The notes: generated by a model not told the origin, from the letters alone. A stretch of 64,000 nt of DNA from Garcia nutans (GCA_947685225.1 CANTUV010000009.1:4092001-4156000), one strand, 5' to 3'; shown: positions 44,564 to 57,469, counted from the stretch's first letter. Translations and numbers: made by a program.

Positions 44564-47500
44564 GAATTGTCTGAAAAACTCCATTGACTGGAACAGAGAT
44601 GCTAACTGGGACAATTTGGTTGTCTCAGTGCTTTACAGAGAAGTTGAACCAGTCAACAAAAAGACCTGGTCTTGATTTATATGAAGCTTCATCCAAGGTT
44701 AAACCCATGACAAAGAGACTTCATTTTCAAACCCATGGCAGCTGTCTACCATATACAATTGTAGCGAGTGGGAAATTTGGAAAATAATTTCCTTCAATCC
44801 TTCAAGTATTATTGTCCAAAAAAAATATATACATACTGTTAAATTGTATTTAGGTATACTTTTTTTTTTTGAACAAGGTATTTTGTTATATTTTTATTTT
44901 GTATTTTTAAGAGAATACGTATGGTAATTTTATACTTTTATAATGTATAATAAAGTAAATAAATTATGCAGCAAATCAGAAGTGCTGTAGTCAAAAGCAA
45001 CCCATGACTTGCTTTTATTGCTGGGAAAATAACGCGGAATACCGTGTTTTGGTGTTTGTGTTTTAAAAATCGACAAAACGACAAAAACACGTGTTTTTTT
45101 CGTTTTTATATATTTTAACGTTGTTTTTTTTAATTTTAATTTTAATTTTTGTTTTTAATTTTAATTATTTTTTATTTATAAATATTTTTTTATTATTATA
45201 TTTTTATTATATATAAAAAAATAAATATGTGTAACATATACATAATACATATAAAATATAATAACATATCTTCAACATATCTATAACATATATATTATCA
45301 TTAACTAACATATAAAAACTACAATATACATATCTATAATACATATATTATAATTAAATAATATATAAAGATTATATGATATATAAAGATTAAAATATAA
45401 TAGATACATAATATATATATATGATATATTAATAGCACATATACACATATTTAAAATATTTAAAATTATATTATAATATAATATTCTTAAAATTTTTAAA
45501 ATTTTTTTATAAAATTATATTATTTTCTATTAAAGGTGTTTTTATTATAAAATAATATTTGAAATAAATTCAATTTTTATATATTTTTTTTAAAAAATTT
45601 ATAATATATCTATAATATATACATAATATATATAGTAAAAATATAGTAATGCATAATATTTTTATAATTTCTTAAATTTTTTTAAGTATCTTTTAATTTT
45701 TTTTTTGTATTAATCGTATTTAAAAAAAAAAGATTTTGTAGGTAGTTTTGTAAGAAGCTCTTTATTGGTTGCAAATAATTATGTGAACGTGATTGGTGAG
45801 TCATTTCGTGTGCATGAAGAAGTTTATTTTATGATCAGTAACTCGTGTAGAAACTACCACGTCAATTTTCATAATCCTGGAAAAGAGTGGAGTTTGCGTA
45901 CAAGTTATTAGAAAATGACAGCATAGACTTTGCAAACTCATACCCTTTGAATCAGGAACCAGAATGCAATTAGATTTACTAGAAGGGCTGCATTTGAACA
46001 TGAGACAAATGTCTTATGCTAATAGAAAAAAAATCCAACAAATGACTTTTGACTGCTCTTTATTCAAAGGTAATCCAACCAAAACTACAATTAGCATTTC
46101 AGACTTTGAATATGGTAAGAATATATAACTCAACTCAATGTAATAAATTCTTAATTTTAATTTAATTGAAGTCGGTTATATGAATTCTCTTTTTTTATTT
46201 GGCGCAATTTAAATTTATATTTTTAAATTAGTGTAAAGTTATAAGATCATCCTGAACTACTTTTGTCTAAATTAGTTTAAATTTATTTATATTTTTTTTA
46301 ACTACATGTATCTTAACTTGTAAGAATATATATAATTGAAAGTATATAAAATTTTATATCTCCTAGTTTTGAAGCAAGTTTAGACTAACTTGCTGGATAG
46401 AACAATGGTGTTAAAAGATCACCCCAAAATTATTTAAAGTAGAAACTAATAATACATATAACAGATCTCATTTGGCTTTGAGATTAAGACTAAATTCAGT
46501 TGTGTTGAATCATTATCTACTAGCATTAGCCATTACTCAAAAAAGGAAAAAAATGAAAAGAATTGTTGAAGAAATCTAGTTATCTTTACTATCACATCAT
46601 CACGAGGCTTGCTACTTGAAAATAATGAAGAAGAGCAAAGAAAGTGTCTATTAAAGGCTAAGCAAAGGACAGTCCTTATTATAGGCTAAACAATAAATGG
46701 TTTTCAAGTTGGAATTTGTATATAATCCAACAAATGGCACTTTCAGAAGGAATAAAAAAAATCTGAAATAGATCATATTCTAAATATGAAGCATATTCCG
46801 TGGCAATGAATAAGTAGACACAAGATTTACTGATATCTACAGCACAAAGTTTGCTAGTACTATGCAACAATGCTTTCAAGAGCAAGATAATAGAGGCAAG
46901 CCATTGACCTCTTTTTCCTGTTGCCTTTGATCTCTTTGAACAGGACAGTTCTATGTTGAATTGTTCTGGATGAACAGCATAAATTTGAGGCAGCCACATT
47001 TGCAGTTAAGTCTGATATGTCCCCTTCTAAATGCTGCGCAGATAAGGAAGAGGATATCTCTAAAGTCTCATAATTATTTATTCATGGAACATTCCAAAAA
47101 AGAAATAAAAAAATGAAGATGCTGTCAAAAGAATGCAAATGAGAAAGCTGTACAGTAGTGTTTCAGATGGTTTGCAAAATCTTCAGTATTTAAAATCTAC
47201 AGGCTCATATATATATCAAGCAATAAATAAGCTGCTTTATTGAAACTCCTGCATGATACAATCCATAAAGCTCAACAAAGAATTGTATTTGAAAGCTTTC
47301 AATATTTTCCTCATAATCTACAATATGAGTTGCAAATTCAAAATATTTCACAATAACATGAAGATGAGTGTAAATTCGTTTGAAGTGAGCTTGTCATCGT
47401 TTTAGTAGTCATGGGGCCTATGCTGAACTTCAAGCCAAAGCGTCCCAGCAACTAAAAGTGCCCACCCATGCTTGCAAATTTATCCCTTTTGAAGTTACAA

Positions 47501-47624
47501 GTATGGAGGAAGGTTTCACATGCTGAAACTTCCCATATTCCAGAAGAATTTAGTGGCAAATACACAAATACTACATTTAACATGGGTACCATACTGTCCT
47601 GGCAGTTCTGAAGTGTTAAATTTG
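44564..47624. other. spacer between the dirigent gene and the prenyltransferase pseudogene
   Basis: No gene supported. 45020-45740 is extremely AT-rich, with many repeats of (A)TATATAATATATAAA-type words. 46640-47450 is less AT-rich and could be the 3' region of the prenyltransferase transcription unit on the - strand. A 106-codon - strand frame at 46679-46999 has no recognised domain. Confidence 0.5.
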
Positions 47625-48746
47625 TTACAGCTGCCTCTTTTTCTTCTCCAAATAAGAATAGTTGCGTTGGTAGTTCAATACTGCCCACACCAAGTGCCAC
47701 AAACCAATTTCTGGCCACAATGCATCAGTAGAATACAACAGGCTGTTACTAGACTGCAAAGAAGGAAGTTGCTCAGGCGAGTCTCTCCAGAACTTCGAAT
47801 CAGAATGTCAGGCTCAGGAACAACTGCCATGTACATGTACTTCTCAATCTCTACCAGCTTTATGACTGAATAATCTTCCTGTGTCTTCCCACGCTTGTCA
47901 AAACCATAGCCAGTTCTATTTGCCATCAATGCTTGATCTTCATCCAAGTCATCTTCATAGGATCCTTGGACAGCATACCTGCCTGAGCTATTTTTGTGGT
48001 CAGCGCCTTCAACTCCTCCAATCAAACCATTGCAGGTCGCACCTGGCTTTGTTGCTTGAGATGCATCAGCTTCATCTCTTTCGGATTCTTTAAAGACATG
48101 TTGGTTGACACCATTTATCTTTGTATTTTTTACTAGCTTTACAAAACCTCAATGGTTGAACTTCCAGCTGTTTAATTTTACAAGAATCTTGTGCGGCATG
48201 TACAATCTCATCACGTGAAGTATAAGCCATGCAGATTAAAAGGGTACACTTGGTGTTATTGGCAGTAGTCCTCATTACCTTTTCTGCAGCAATCCTGACA
48301 TCTTCACTCAAAAGTTTCAAATTACCAATAAAATATACTCTGATTCCATATTCCTTCACAATGCTTTCTTCTTTGAGCAACAACTCAGTCTTCTCTAGCA
48401 TCAGATCCATCAGGTCCTTAACCTCATCCGGCCCCCTCTTGAAATTATCAATGCTAAAGGCATAGATAGTTACATACTTCGCTCCCAATTCACAGCAGTA
48501 CTTAAGTATGGATATAAAAGAGAAATATCCAGCTCGATGACCAGCCCCTTCATTCAAGTTCTGCTTCTTAGCACACCTCCGATTTCCATCCATTATGAAA
48601 GTAAAATGACTGGGGATGGGTCCCATGGATAGAACACGAAATAAGCATATTCTTAAAAAACCACCTAAATTTCCAAACAGCTCACTCACTCTACTACTGC
48701 AATCTTTCGTCATTTCGTTGAAACCCATATTCCAAGTGTCAATCAA
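47625..48746 (-). pseudogene. cis-prenyltransferase (dehydrodolichyl diphosphate synthase-like), two frameshifts
   Basis: The family adds isopentenyl units in cis to make polyprenyl or dolichyl diphosphates for glycosylation. From about 48746 the - strand reads SHFTFIMDGNRRCAKK with the catalytic Asp of MDGNRR, then GHRAGYF, YVTIYAFSIDNFKR, RVYFIGNLKLL and YTSRDEIVHAAQD. The frame runs out at 48090, and the continuation NGVNQHVFKESERDE is in another frame (shift near 48130-48150). The next segment (47675-48025) carries [18 protein letters not shown], with the conserved Arg/Ser/Glu cluster. A second shift near 47755-47760 separates it from the ending [16 protein letters not shown]...EKKKRQL, stop at 47625. 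All catalytic motifs survive, so inactivation is recent or there are sequence errors. An exon boundary at the first shift is possible. Family members are usually about 270-310 residues. Confidence 0.82.
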
Positions 48747-50948
48747 ACCTATTTAAGAAAAAAAATTGATACTGCAGTAATCATTTCCTGTAAATTCAGT
48801 TGAGAAGTAGTGAAATAATTCAGAGATGTACCTCATATAGAAATATGACAATCACCATAATTATGACAATATCAGCCTGATGAAAGAAGTACTCAAATGT
48901 AGAAGTGCATGAAAGCACAGTAGTTAACACACTCCAATTTCAAGGATAAGCTTGTAGAATCATGAGTTTTTAACATGTTCTTTACAACCCAACAAGATGA
49001 ATTTCTACCCCATCCACTTGGTTCAAACAAATTTATCTACAAAAGTTTTCCAAGTGCCATTAGCCCATTATTTTAAAGGAATCAAACCCAAACTGTTTGG
49101 CAATATGTCAAAGCACTGGTTGTGGGACATGACACCAATGAATGAACCAATCCTTCCGGTCAACGGGTCAAAACAATATTAGCTAGTGTATCAAACGTTG
49201 AAAAGTAGTTGATCATGGACAGATCAATTAGGAAAGATCCACCTAAGCAATTAACTGCAGCTATCAAGTGATGATGACCCAAATAACACAATCCTCAAGT
49301 CTAGCTGCATTACTATTCAAAATTAAAAAAATCCACTAATATATTGCAATGAATGAGCTACAAAAGGTGATAAAGAAACATAGAAGAGCTACAATTCAAC
49401 CAATTTTTATGTTCTTGATCTGTTTAAAAAAGAAAGAGACCGTCTTGATAATAAGCCAAATTTCTGGATTCAACTTCATCTTCAAAATAAAAAAATAAGA
49501 AAGAATAAAACTAATCACAAATAAATTTCATAGACATGCACAAACTGAAATAACAAAATTTTAAAATAAGAAATAGCAGTGACAATATGATCAAAGTATA
49601 GTCATAACTCAAAAGAGTATATTATATTACCTCTTATCTCCTCAAATTAAAGCAACAAGTGCAGAACCACAAATCTCTGCCCAACTGGACCTCAAAAGCT
49701 GTGAATTTCATCAAACATCCAACACAAACTGGTTTGATTTGGTCACATTAATTTATAGATTTTTAGAGAGCTTATAGAGAAGCAAAAGGAATCCCCATAA
49801 AATTGGACATGAGATAAATGATTGTAGAGAACAGTAACCAGTCAAAATGATTGAAGTTGAAGCTCAAAATGATTAATAATCCAATCCCTCAAGCTGGCTT
49901 GGACTTGAAAAAAAAATATATATATATATATATATATTATAAAAATATTTACATTTATATAAAAAATTAATATAAAATGTTAAAAAAAATTCCATTTTTC
50001 AATATAACAAAATAAAAATTTTCAAAAATACATCCACCTACTACAATCAATATTTTATTTTAATATTTTTTTCAAACTTCAATAATAATAAAATAAAAAT
50101 ATTCTAATAAAATAATAATAATTAATATTTTAAATTACTTTTTATTATATAAAAATCATATTTTTTTATAAAAAAAATTTTAATTTTAATTATAAAAAAT
50201 AAGTATACTAAAAAAATAAAATAAAATAAGACATATAAAAATCCATTAATAAAAATTATTAAATTTATTTTTAAATAAATTTTACATATTATATATATGA
50301 AAAAATTAAAAAATTATATAATTTTATTATGTAGATACGTTGTAATATGTTTTAGATGTATTGTAGATATTGTGCATATATTATATTTTTATTATTAAAA
50401 TTAGGTATATTTTATATAAAAATTATTGAATATTGTATAAATATTATATAAATATTATATAGATAGTTTGAGAATAAAAAATTAAATAAATAAAATTAAA
50501 TAAATATTAAAAATATTATGTAGATATATTACAGATTTATTGTTGATGTATTACAAATATTGTAATTATATTTTATATTATTGAATATATATTTTATATG
50601 TTGTGTATATATTATATATTTATTTTATATGTGTATATTAGAAATATAATATAAAAAAGTTTTTAGATAAAAAATATAAAAAAACAAAAAATAAAAATTA
50701 TAAAAAAATTATTTTAAAAAAAAGACCGTTGTTTAACGTAAAAGGGTAAATAAAATCGGGCGTGGGTTAATTTTGAAAACTGAAACTTTTCGGCCGTGCA
50801 CCATGAAATTTTCTCAAATTTTTTATAAGTCACATACTATTTTACTTTTTATTTTCTTTAAATACCTTTATTTTTTGAAAAAATCTTCAAAAAATCCATT
50901 TATTGGATTCAAATTGAAAATGTACTTTACGTATATCTTTGTTGTATT
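48747..50948. other. upstream flank and AT-rich spacer
   Basis: 48750-49700 could hold a leader and 5' UTR intron of the prenyltransferase (a plausible acceptor lies just upstream of 48746 on the - strand). 49908-50730 is a long AT-rich low-complexity tract with (TA)n at 49917-49936. No gene supported. Confidence 0.5.
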
Positions 50949-51424
50949 CAGTGGCGAAACTAAAAATTTACTAAATGAGAACGCCGGTGACAATGGACCG
51001 ATACAAATAATGCTGCGGTGGGCCGATAACTGGTTGGCTGAAATTTTGGGGAAGGGGGGCTGTGGGAGCAGGGGAGAGGGGAAGAGAAAGCCCTTTTTTT
51101 AAAAAAAAAATCTTGCCATGGCTCCGTTTTACTAGAGCATTATTTATTTTTTTAATCCCCTGAGGAAACGTGTCGTTTCGTCAGGGGTTAAAAAAAAATT
51201 TTAACCATCCTTGATAAAACAGCGTCGTTTTTTCATAGACGATTTAATAAAAAAAATTTATTTGCAGCGAGGGATTTGTCTACCCCTTGCTGCAAATGAA
51301 ACAACTCAATCTTTGTGGGGGCTGAGTTGTTCCTTTATAGGTCATGGCTTCACCGGTGCTCTTTTTGAGCGTTGGTGAGAGAGATTATGTGATCACACAC
51401 GATTTTATAATGGCTCTGCCACTA
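50949..51424. mobile_element. older hAT-like MITE related in layout to 6405-6813
   Basis: The left end CAGTGGCGAAACTA and the right end, read inwards, TAGTGGCAGAGCCA, form a degraded terminal inverted repeat like that of the MITE at 6405. The flanking octamers GTTGTATT (50941-50948) and ATTATATT (51425-51432) agree at six of eight positions, as for an aged hAT target duplication. The core again has three consecutive inverted repeats: 51153-51170 with 51174-51190, 51260-51273 with 51283-51297, and 51300-51308 with 51323-51331. There is no coding capacity. Confidence 0.68.
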
Positions 51425-51432
51425 ATTATATT

Positions 51433-52960
51433 CTAAAATATGTCGTCGTAAAAAAGTGGATATTTTTGGAATACTTACGTTTTGGAATATTTTTGTTCAA
51501 AGTCTTATATTATAAATAAATAAAATATCATAAGAACAAGATAAAAAAAAATTTTGAAGAAAATAGGGTAACTTGGATAAAAACATATATACTTGCACTG
51601 TGCAAGAAGCCTTTATTTATAAATTATAATGAAGAGTTACGAATATTAATTCATAAGTTCCAAAGTAAAAAGAAAAAATAAGTAATTTTATCAAGAATCT
51701 CTATGAAAAAATAATAAATTGATGAATTCAAGGTTTATGCTATTAAGTTAAAGAGTTGAAGTTTATGAATATCCATCAAAATATTTATTCATAACTCTTT
51801 TTCTTGGATGTTCACCAATTAATAATATACTTTATTAAAATTTTATTAGAAAAAATATCATAGAAAAAAATCTGGTGAAGGAAAAAAGAATATACATTAA
51901 TTATAATAAAAAAAATAAGTTGGCAATTTGACAATCGTACTAGAAAACGCAATGGGGCAAAACAATAACAATAATTAGTTTACGTACAGTTATAAGTTAT
52001 GGCTAAATAACAAATTATATGATTAATAATGATGTTTATTTATAATATTCAAGGCCGGTCCTAAAATGTAACACTCCATAATTTAAAAATTATCGAAACG
52101 GTGATGATTGAGCAAATAGAATATGGATTTTTAACATTATAAAAAATATATATACCAAAAATTGCTAATAATAGTGTTAATAATAAAGATGCATGTGCAT
52201 ATTATATGTACATAAATAATAATGATCATAAAATATAACGTATATAATAACAAAGGAAAAATTAAAAGAGCTTGGAATTTTTGGGAAAATGCTAAAGCCC
52301 TAGTTTGGGAGGGAGATAATGTGAATAAGTAAAATTTGGGGTTGGAAATAGAATATCTAAAAATGGAAAATATAAAGAAATGGGTAGCTATGAAGTGCAT
52401 GCACCATATACACATAAGAAATTTAATTGTAAGGTGACACTTAGCAAAGAAATGGTAACTCAACCACACCTTACATCATCCTCTTTTGGTAAGGACTTGG
52501 AATTATTAACAACTAGAAGATGGCTTTGTTTAACACCTAAGCTAGCCACTTGTCTATACAACATTTAAATAATTCGCTAAACTTGACAAGTATGGCACTT
52601 CATTTTCATAGTCAATTCCTACCGAGAGTTAATAAATTGATGGGTGTATAGGTAGTTAAGTGGATTCAAGCTAAGTAGCCACTTATTTTTTTAATATAGA
52701 AAGTAAGCAAAGAATACTATTTTACACTCTAGCAAAAAAATATCACCCAAACAAAGACAAACAGAAAAGAAAATGAAAGGAAAAAAGAAAAGAGAAAAGA
52801 GAGGGAGAGTAAGCAAAAGAGGGAAAGAAGAAGTAGGAAGAGGAATAAGAAAGGAGAGTTAAAGCTTGAAGCTATAATAATTTGGATGCCATTTTGATGT
52901 GAGTACTCTAAAATTAATTAAATCTAATTAGAGTTAATTTAATAGTTAAAACTTGATGAA
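51433..52960. other. spacer with a purine-rich tract
   Basis: No gene supported. A TGTAACACTCCATAATTT phrase at about 52068 resembles the start of some plant LTRs, but no partner end was found. 52755-52866 is strongly purine-rich (GA-rich) on the + strand. Confidence 0.45.
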
Positions 52961-53503
52961 GTTTGAGGCTGAATTATAGCCATGGTGCTCCAATTTAAAG
53001 GTATGTACCACGATGGCACTCCAACTTAAAGGTATGTACTACGATGGTACCCTAACTATATTTTGTAATATAAAACTCCTCAAATTTAAAAAAACAAAGT
53101 GTATATAAATCCCTCTTAACACATTATAGCCAGATTTTAGGTTTTCTTCTGCCAACATGGAAAATTAATGTATCACTTACTTCCACTTTCTCTTCTCTAG
53201 AACTTTTTCCTTTCACAAACCCCTCCTCTCAAACTCTCTTCCACCACAACTACGACTTTCCTAAGAGAAGAGTAATATCTGAAAGAAATAGGATATGAGT
53301 GACTGAAAATTTTCATATCATTCCCAACAAACAAAGATCCATAAATCCAAAGACATACAAAAATCAAATTTAAAATTGAATATATATATATATATATTAA
53401 AAAAAAGGTTCAAACCCCCGGAAATACATTTTGTGGGGGTTCGAACCCGCGACCTTTCCCTAGTGAGTTGGATCGCTAGCCCGCTGGACTAACCCCAGCG
53501 GGT

Positions 53504-53543
<40 letters not shown>

Positions 53544-54600
53544 AGTTCACCTAGACTAGCAAAGAGATGATTGACGTAGAGGCATCAACAATAAAGAGGT
53601 AGTTATCACAAAGTAGCCAAAAAAAAAACTCAAATAGGAGAAGGAAGACACAATTTTGAGATATGAAGATAAAAGAAAATTAATATTTGAAATAAAAAAA
53701 TTAAAGAAAAATACATATTTCAGTAGATTCAAAAACCACCCTCATTTGAAAGAGATAAAGAGACAGAGAGAGAAATGAATGATTGCAATCACCATCGTCG
53801 CCATTGTCATCAGTTAGAAAACAAGCATTTTCTTCTTCTTATTATTATTATTATTATTATTAATATTTCTATCTATTTATATTTTTTAAATTCCCATGGA
53901 GTAATGGCTGGTATTAACTTTTGTATGGTTTTAATTTTTAGGAATTTTCCTTCTATTTCAAGAACACCATTTTTCTTGATTTTTTTGGTATTTATTGTCT
54001 CTCTTTTTTTTTCCTCATTTTGCAAGGTGCATTGTCAAGAAAATGATGGATTTTTCCTTTTTATTGTTAGAACAATGATGAATTCTTGGTATTTCATCTT
54101 TTCTTTTGTTGATTTTACATTATTTAACAATTTAATTTTGATAGATATCTTTGTTTGTTGTTGTGTATTTTTCTAAATTGTATTCATAATGTTAGATATG
54201 AGGTTTTATAATGAGAGATATTGATATATATTTTTCTAGGTATATGCAATAAACAAGTCAGCCATTAATGAACTTTAATTTGCAATTGGAAATTGAAATA
54301 TAAATTAATTATTACATTTTTAATTATAAATTTTTTAATATTGAAAAATTAATTTTAATTTTTTGTTTTATTAAATTTAGTATTATTTAATATAAAGTGA
54401 CACATGGGCTTGCCACATAGAAAAGTAACCAGCAAACTGGCTAAACTGGCTATAACAGATAAGTAGAGGTTATTGTGAACTTTTTGAAGTTTGGAGGGAT
54501 TTATATTAAAAAATGAAGTTAGATAGTGTTGTAATACATAACCCTAAGTTGAGGTACCATAGTTGTAATTTAGCCTGAAGTTTGAGTAATTGAAATAATT
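52961..54600. repeat. 1.6-kb block with about 200-bp inverted ends
   Basis: The left arm (about 52961-53185; GTTTGAGGCTGAATTATAGCC, ATGGTACCCTAACTA, TTATAGCCAGATTTTAGG) is the degraded inverse complement of 54395-54600 (GGCTATAACAG, GAGGTACCATAGTTGTAATTTAGCC). Such long inverted ends suggest a foldback or Mutator-like non-autonomous transposon. The left arm also repeats a 46-base phrase ending TTAAAGGTATGTAC(C/T)ACGATGG twice in tandem. The interior holds a SINE (53402-53503). No target duplication was identified. Confidence 0.55.
53402..53503 (-). mobile_element. short tRNA-derived SINE inserted in a TA microsatellite
   Basis: On the - strand it reads AACCCGCTGGGGTTAGTCC, with A-box-like TAGTCCAGCGGG, then about 30 bases on the B box GGTTCGAACCC, a short body with CCGGGGGTTTGAACC and a T-run. 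It is flanked on both sides by (TA)n (53383-53398 and 53504-53521, the latter running into (GT)n). It is tRNA-like but has no complete cloverleaf. Confidence 0.6.
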
Positions 54601-55425
54601 GGTTGATTATACGAAAAGAAAATATACTGAAATGCCTTTATATTCTATATACATGTAATACATATATTTTATATATATATATATATAATATGTATATAAA
54701 ATACGAAAATGTCATTGTTATCAATCATTTCAAAACTTTCATATTTATAGGAAAAATATTTTATACCTTGTAATGTACCTCAATAAATAAATAAGAAAAT
54801 TTATTAGTAGATTAAATATCAAAAATACATATTTTAGAAAAAAAAAGGCAAATGAATTTTCAATTTAAAATTTATTCTAAACAAAATTATATGAAATTCA
54901 ATTGAATTATCTATTTTAAGTTACACCGTATCAAAATTAGAATTCATTTATAAATGAATTCTACAATTTAAATTCATTCATTTCAAATATATTATTACTG
55001 TGAGCTTTTTTTAAAGTTCGGAGGGTTTGATGTTAAAAAATGAAGTTGGATAGTGTTTTAAAGTTCGGAGGATTTGATGTTAAAAAATGAAGTTGGATAG
55101 TGTTGTAATACATACCCCTAAGTTGGGTACCATAGTTATAATTTAGCCTGAAATTTGAGTAATTAACTTTGAAATAATTGGTTGATTATATGAAAATGAT
55201 ATATATTGTAACGTTCTTATATTTTATATACGTATAATACATACACTATATATATATATAATACATATACAGAATATGAAAATGTCATTGTTATCAGTCA
55301 TTTCAAAATTTTCATATCTATAAGAAAAATATTTTATACCTTATAATATGCTTTAATAAATAAATAAAAATATTCATTAGTATATTAAATATTAAAAATA
55401 CATATTTTAATAAAAAATCTCTACA
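54455..55425 (+). repeat. direct duplication of about 400 bp, spacing 573
   Basis: 54455-54850 and about 55000-55425 match in the same orientation (TAGCCTGAA(G/A)TTTGAGTAATT at 54571 and 55144, then GGTTGATTATA, AAATGTCATTGTTATCA, TTTTATACCTT). The AT-rich MITE-like block 54855-54985, a relative of 3630-3775, separates them. The second copy has an extra internal tandem repeat of about 47 bases (AAAGTTCGGAGG at 55013 and 55060). Confidence 0.75.
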
Positions 55426-55679
55426 AAAATTTCGCTAGAGTTTTATCAGTAATTAATATATTTTTAAAAAATCAATTTACACAATTTGCATCAAAATTTA
55501 TACTGCCAAATAATTTTTAATCACCCAATTATCCTAAAATCTCCAATATTTCTCATAATACTCAAACACACACACACACACACACACATATACATCAATA
55601 TTTAAAATATTTAAAATATTTTTAAACATTTAGTCCAAATATTTCAAGTTTGCATCATTTATATATATATATATACAAA
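55426..55679. other. short AT-rich spacer with CA repeat
   Basis: Contains (CA)n at about 55567-55587 and (TA)n at 55659-55674. No gene. Confidence 0.6.
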
Positions 55680-55714
55680 TATTACTATAAGAATTTGACA
55701 ATTAAAAAATGAAA

Positions 55715-56110
55715 TTTTTTGTTTCTAAAATGGAAAAAACGATTTCTAATACAATTTTGAAATGAATTTGAAACAAAAATTTTGCGTTTCTAAAAGCCTC
55801 GTTTCTAATCAGTTTTGAAATGAATTTGAAACAAAAATTTTGCGTTTCTAAAAGCCTCGTTTCTAATCAGTTGGAAACGGAAAAAAAAATTCATTCCTCG
55901 TTTCTAAAAAAACTTCCGTTTCAAATTTGGAACGAATTTGAAATGAAAATTCCATTTCTATTTTGAAACTAAAAATAAAATACGTTTCTAATTTGAAATT
56001 ATAATGAGAACAAATCTCCATTTCTATCAGAAATAGACTTATATGTTTCTATTAGAAACTGATTTATATTCGTTTCTAACAGAAACGGAAAATTCGTTTC
56101 TATTTGTTGA
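55715..56110. repeat. GTTTCTAA/TTAGAAAC subterminal array
   Basis: CGTTTCTAA, TTTCTAAT, GAAACGGA and their complements recur roughly every 20-25 bases in both orientations. A tandem pair of about 62 bases (AGTTTTGAAATGAATTTG ... GCGTTTCTAAAAGCCTCG) begins near 55750 and 55811. Confidence 0.8.
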
Positions 56111-56532
56111 TAAAATTTTTTTATATTAGAAATGAACTGAAAATTTTAAAAACAAAAATATCTGTTTTTAAACTTTATTATTTATTTTTTAATTTTATTT
56201 ATATATTTTTTAATTTTTATAAATATTATTTATATTTTTTATTGGTATTAATTATATTTTTTATTTATAAATTTAAGTAGAAACTGAAAAAAAAATAAAA
56301 TTTAACATAATATTAAAAATATATAAAATTTAACATAATTACATTTACATAACATAATTGATATAATATACATAAGCATAAATGTCAAATGTATCTATAA
56401 AATAGTCAATATACACATAAAAAAAATACAATGAAACTACTAATAAATCTAAAATTTGATTATCAGGAATATAGTCCTAATAAGAAGCAATATCATTTGT
56501 AGGAGGACGAGTAGATGATGGATGCTAGAACT

Positions 56533-56992
56533 TGAAAGATGATCAAAATTAATTCCCTAAAACCCTAGATCATGCTTAGATCACTAGATTATTCAAATTA
56601 AATTGTAAGAACAGAAGATGTGTACCTGGCATCATTGATTGTTGATTCCGTAAGCAAAGAATTGGTGGTTTGTGATCTTCCAGAGATTACCCAATGAGAA
56701 TAGCAGAAACAATACTCAAGGAACGTAGAGTTCTTTCTCGCTCAGTTTCCCTATAGACCACGACCATTTTATAACATTATTTTTAAGGTTAATTTCTATT
56801 TTGGTCCTTGAACAAAATAAAAACCTCTAATTGGTCTCTACACTTTATTTCTTATAATAATTTGAAACCTCAATAGTCAATAATCCTAATTTGATCATTA
56901 CATTAAATTGACTATTTAATTTGACTTTTGTACATAATAATATTTACATATTTAGTCCACAAGTAGAATTAATATTCCATATAATTCTAACA
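56533..56992 (-). repeat. left LTR (3' LTR of the copia element)
   Basis: 460 bases, TG...CA ended: on the element strand it starts TGTTAGAATTATATGG and ends CTTTCA. Immediately before it on the element strand is the purine tract AAGTGGGAGAT. Confidence 0.93.
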
Positions 56993-57003
56993 ATCTCCCA
57001 CTT
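56993..57003 (-). other. polypurine tract of the copia element
   Basis: On the - strand AAGTGGGAGAT abuts the LTR start TGTTAG, the position used to prime plus-strand synthesis in LTR retrotransposons. Confidence 0.75.
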
Positions 57004-57469
57004 AGGCTACCATATGTAAAATAAAATGCACACACCTTAATGAGCTCAAAATAATACAGTCATACACAAGGTGTCCCAAACAATCTCGTCCATTGATCAT
57101 ATTGATAAATGACTGAAGGGCCAGTCGCTACATTCAGCGTGACTCAAGCCACCATCAATCACATTACCAACACTCTCAAATGACATAGATCAATTATAAG
57201 AGTGTAGCATGGAAACTACATACAATTTGATCCAACCATGTCTGTTTCCAACTGGTCAATCTTAAGTGAGATCAAACATAAATATAATACAGAGTGTAAA
57301 AAACATAATAAAATGAAAGAAAAACTCATTTTTCTGCAGAAACTGAATGTACTTTACAAAATATATCCAATGCCAAACAGAGCATACATAAAACATAATG
57401 CAAACTCAACGAACAAATTCCCACTGAAACTAAATAGTCTCAAATAATGTGACACCCATATAAGCAGTG

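Noticed and set aside
46679..46999. 106-codon - strand gene
   Set aside because: No family features, and the position suggests the 3' region of the prenyltransferase unit; not enough to call a gene.
48229..48465. + strand frame over the prenyltransferase
   Set aside because: Antisense shadow of the - strand prenyltransferase coding sequence.
52060..52470. LTR starting TGTAACACTCC
   Set aside because: Only a start-like word was seen; no matching end, target duplication or second copy was found.
53402..53503. possible tRNA gene
   Set aside because: The B box and an A-box-like word are present, but no cloverleaf with acceptor and anticodon stems can be formed; a SINE fits better.
53775..54176. 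133-codon hydrophobic frame
   Set aside because: The sequence is poly-Ile/Leu/Phe from T-rich DNA inside a repeat block, without signal peptide logic or family motifs.
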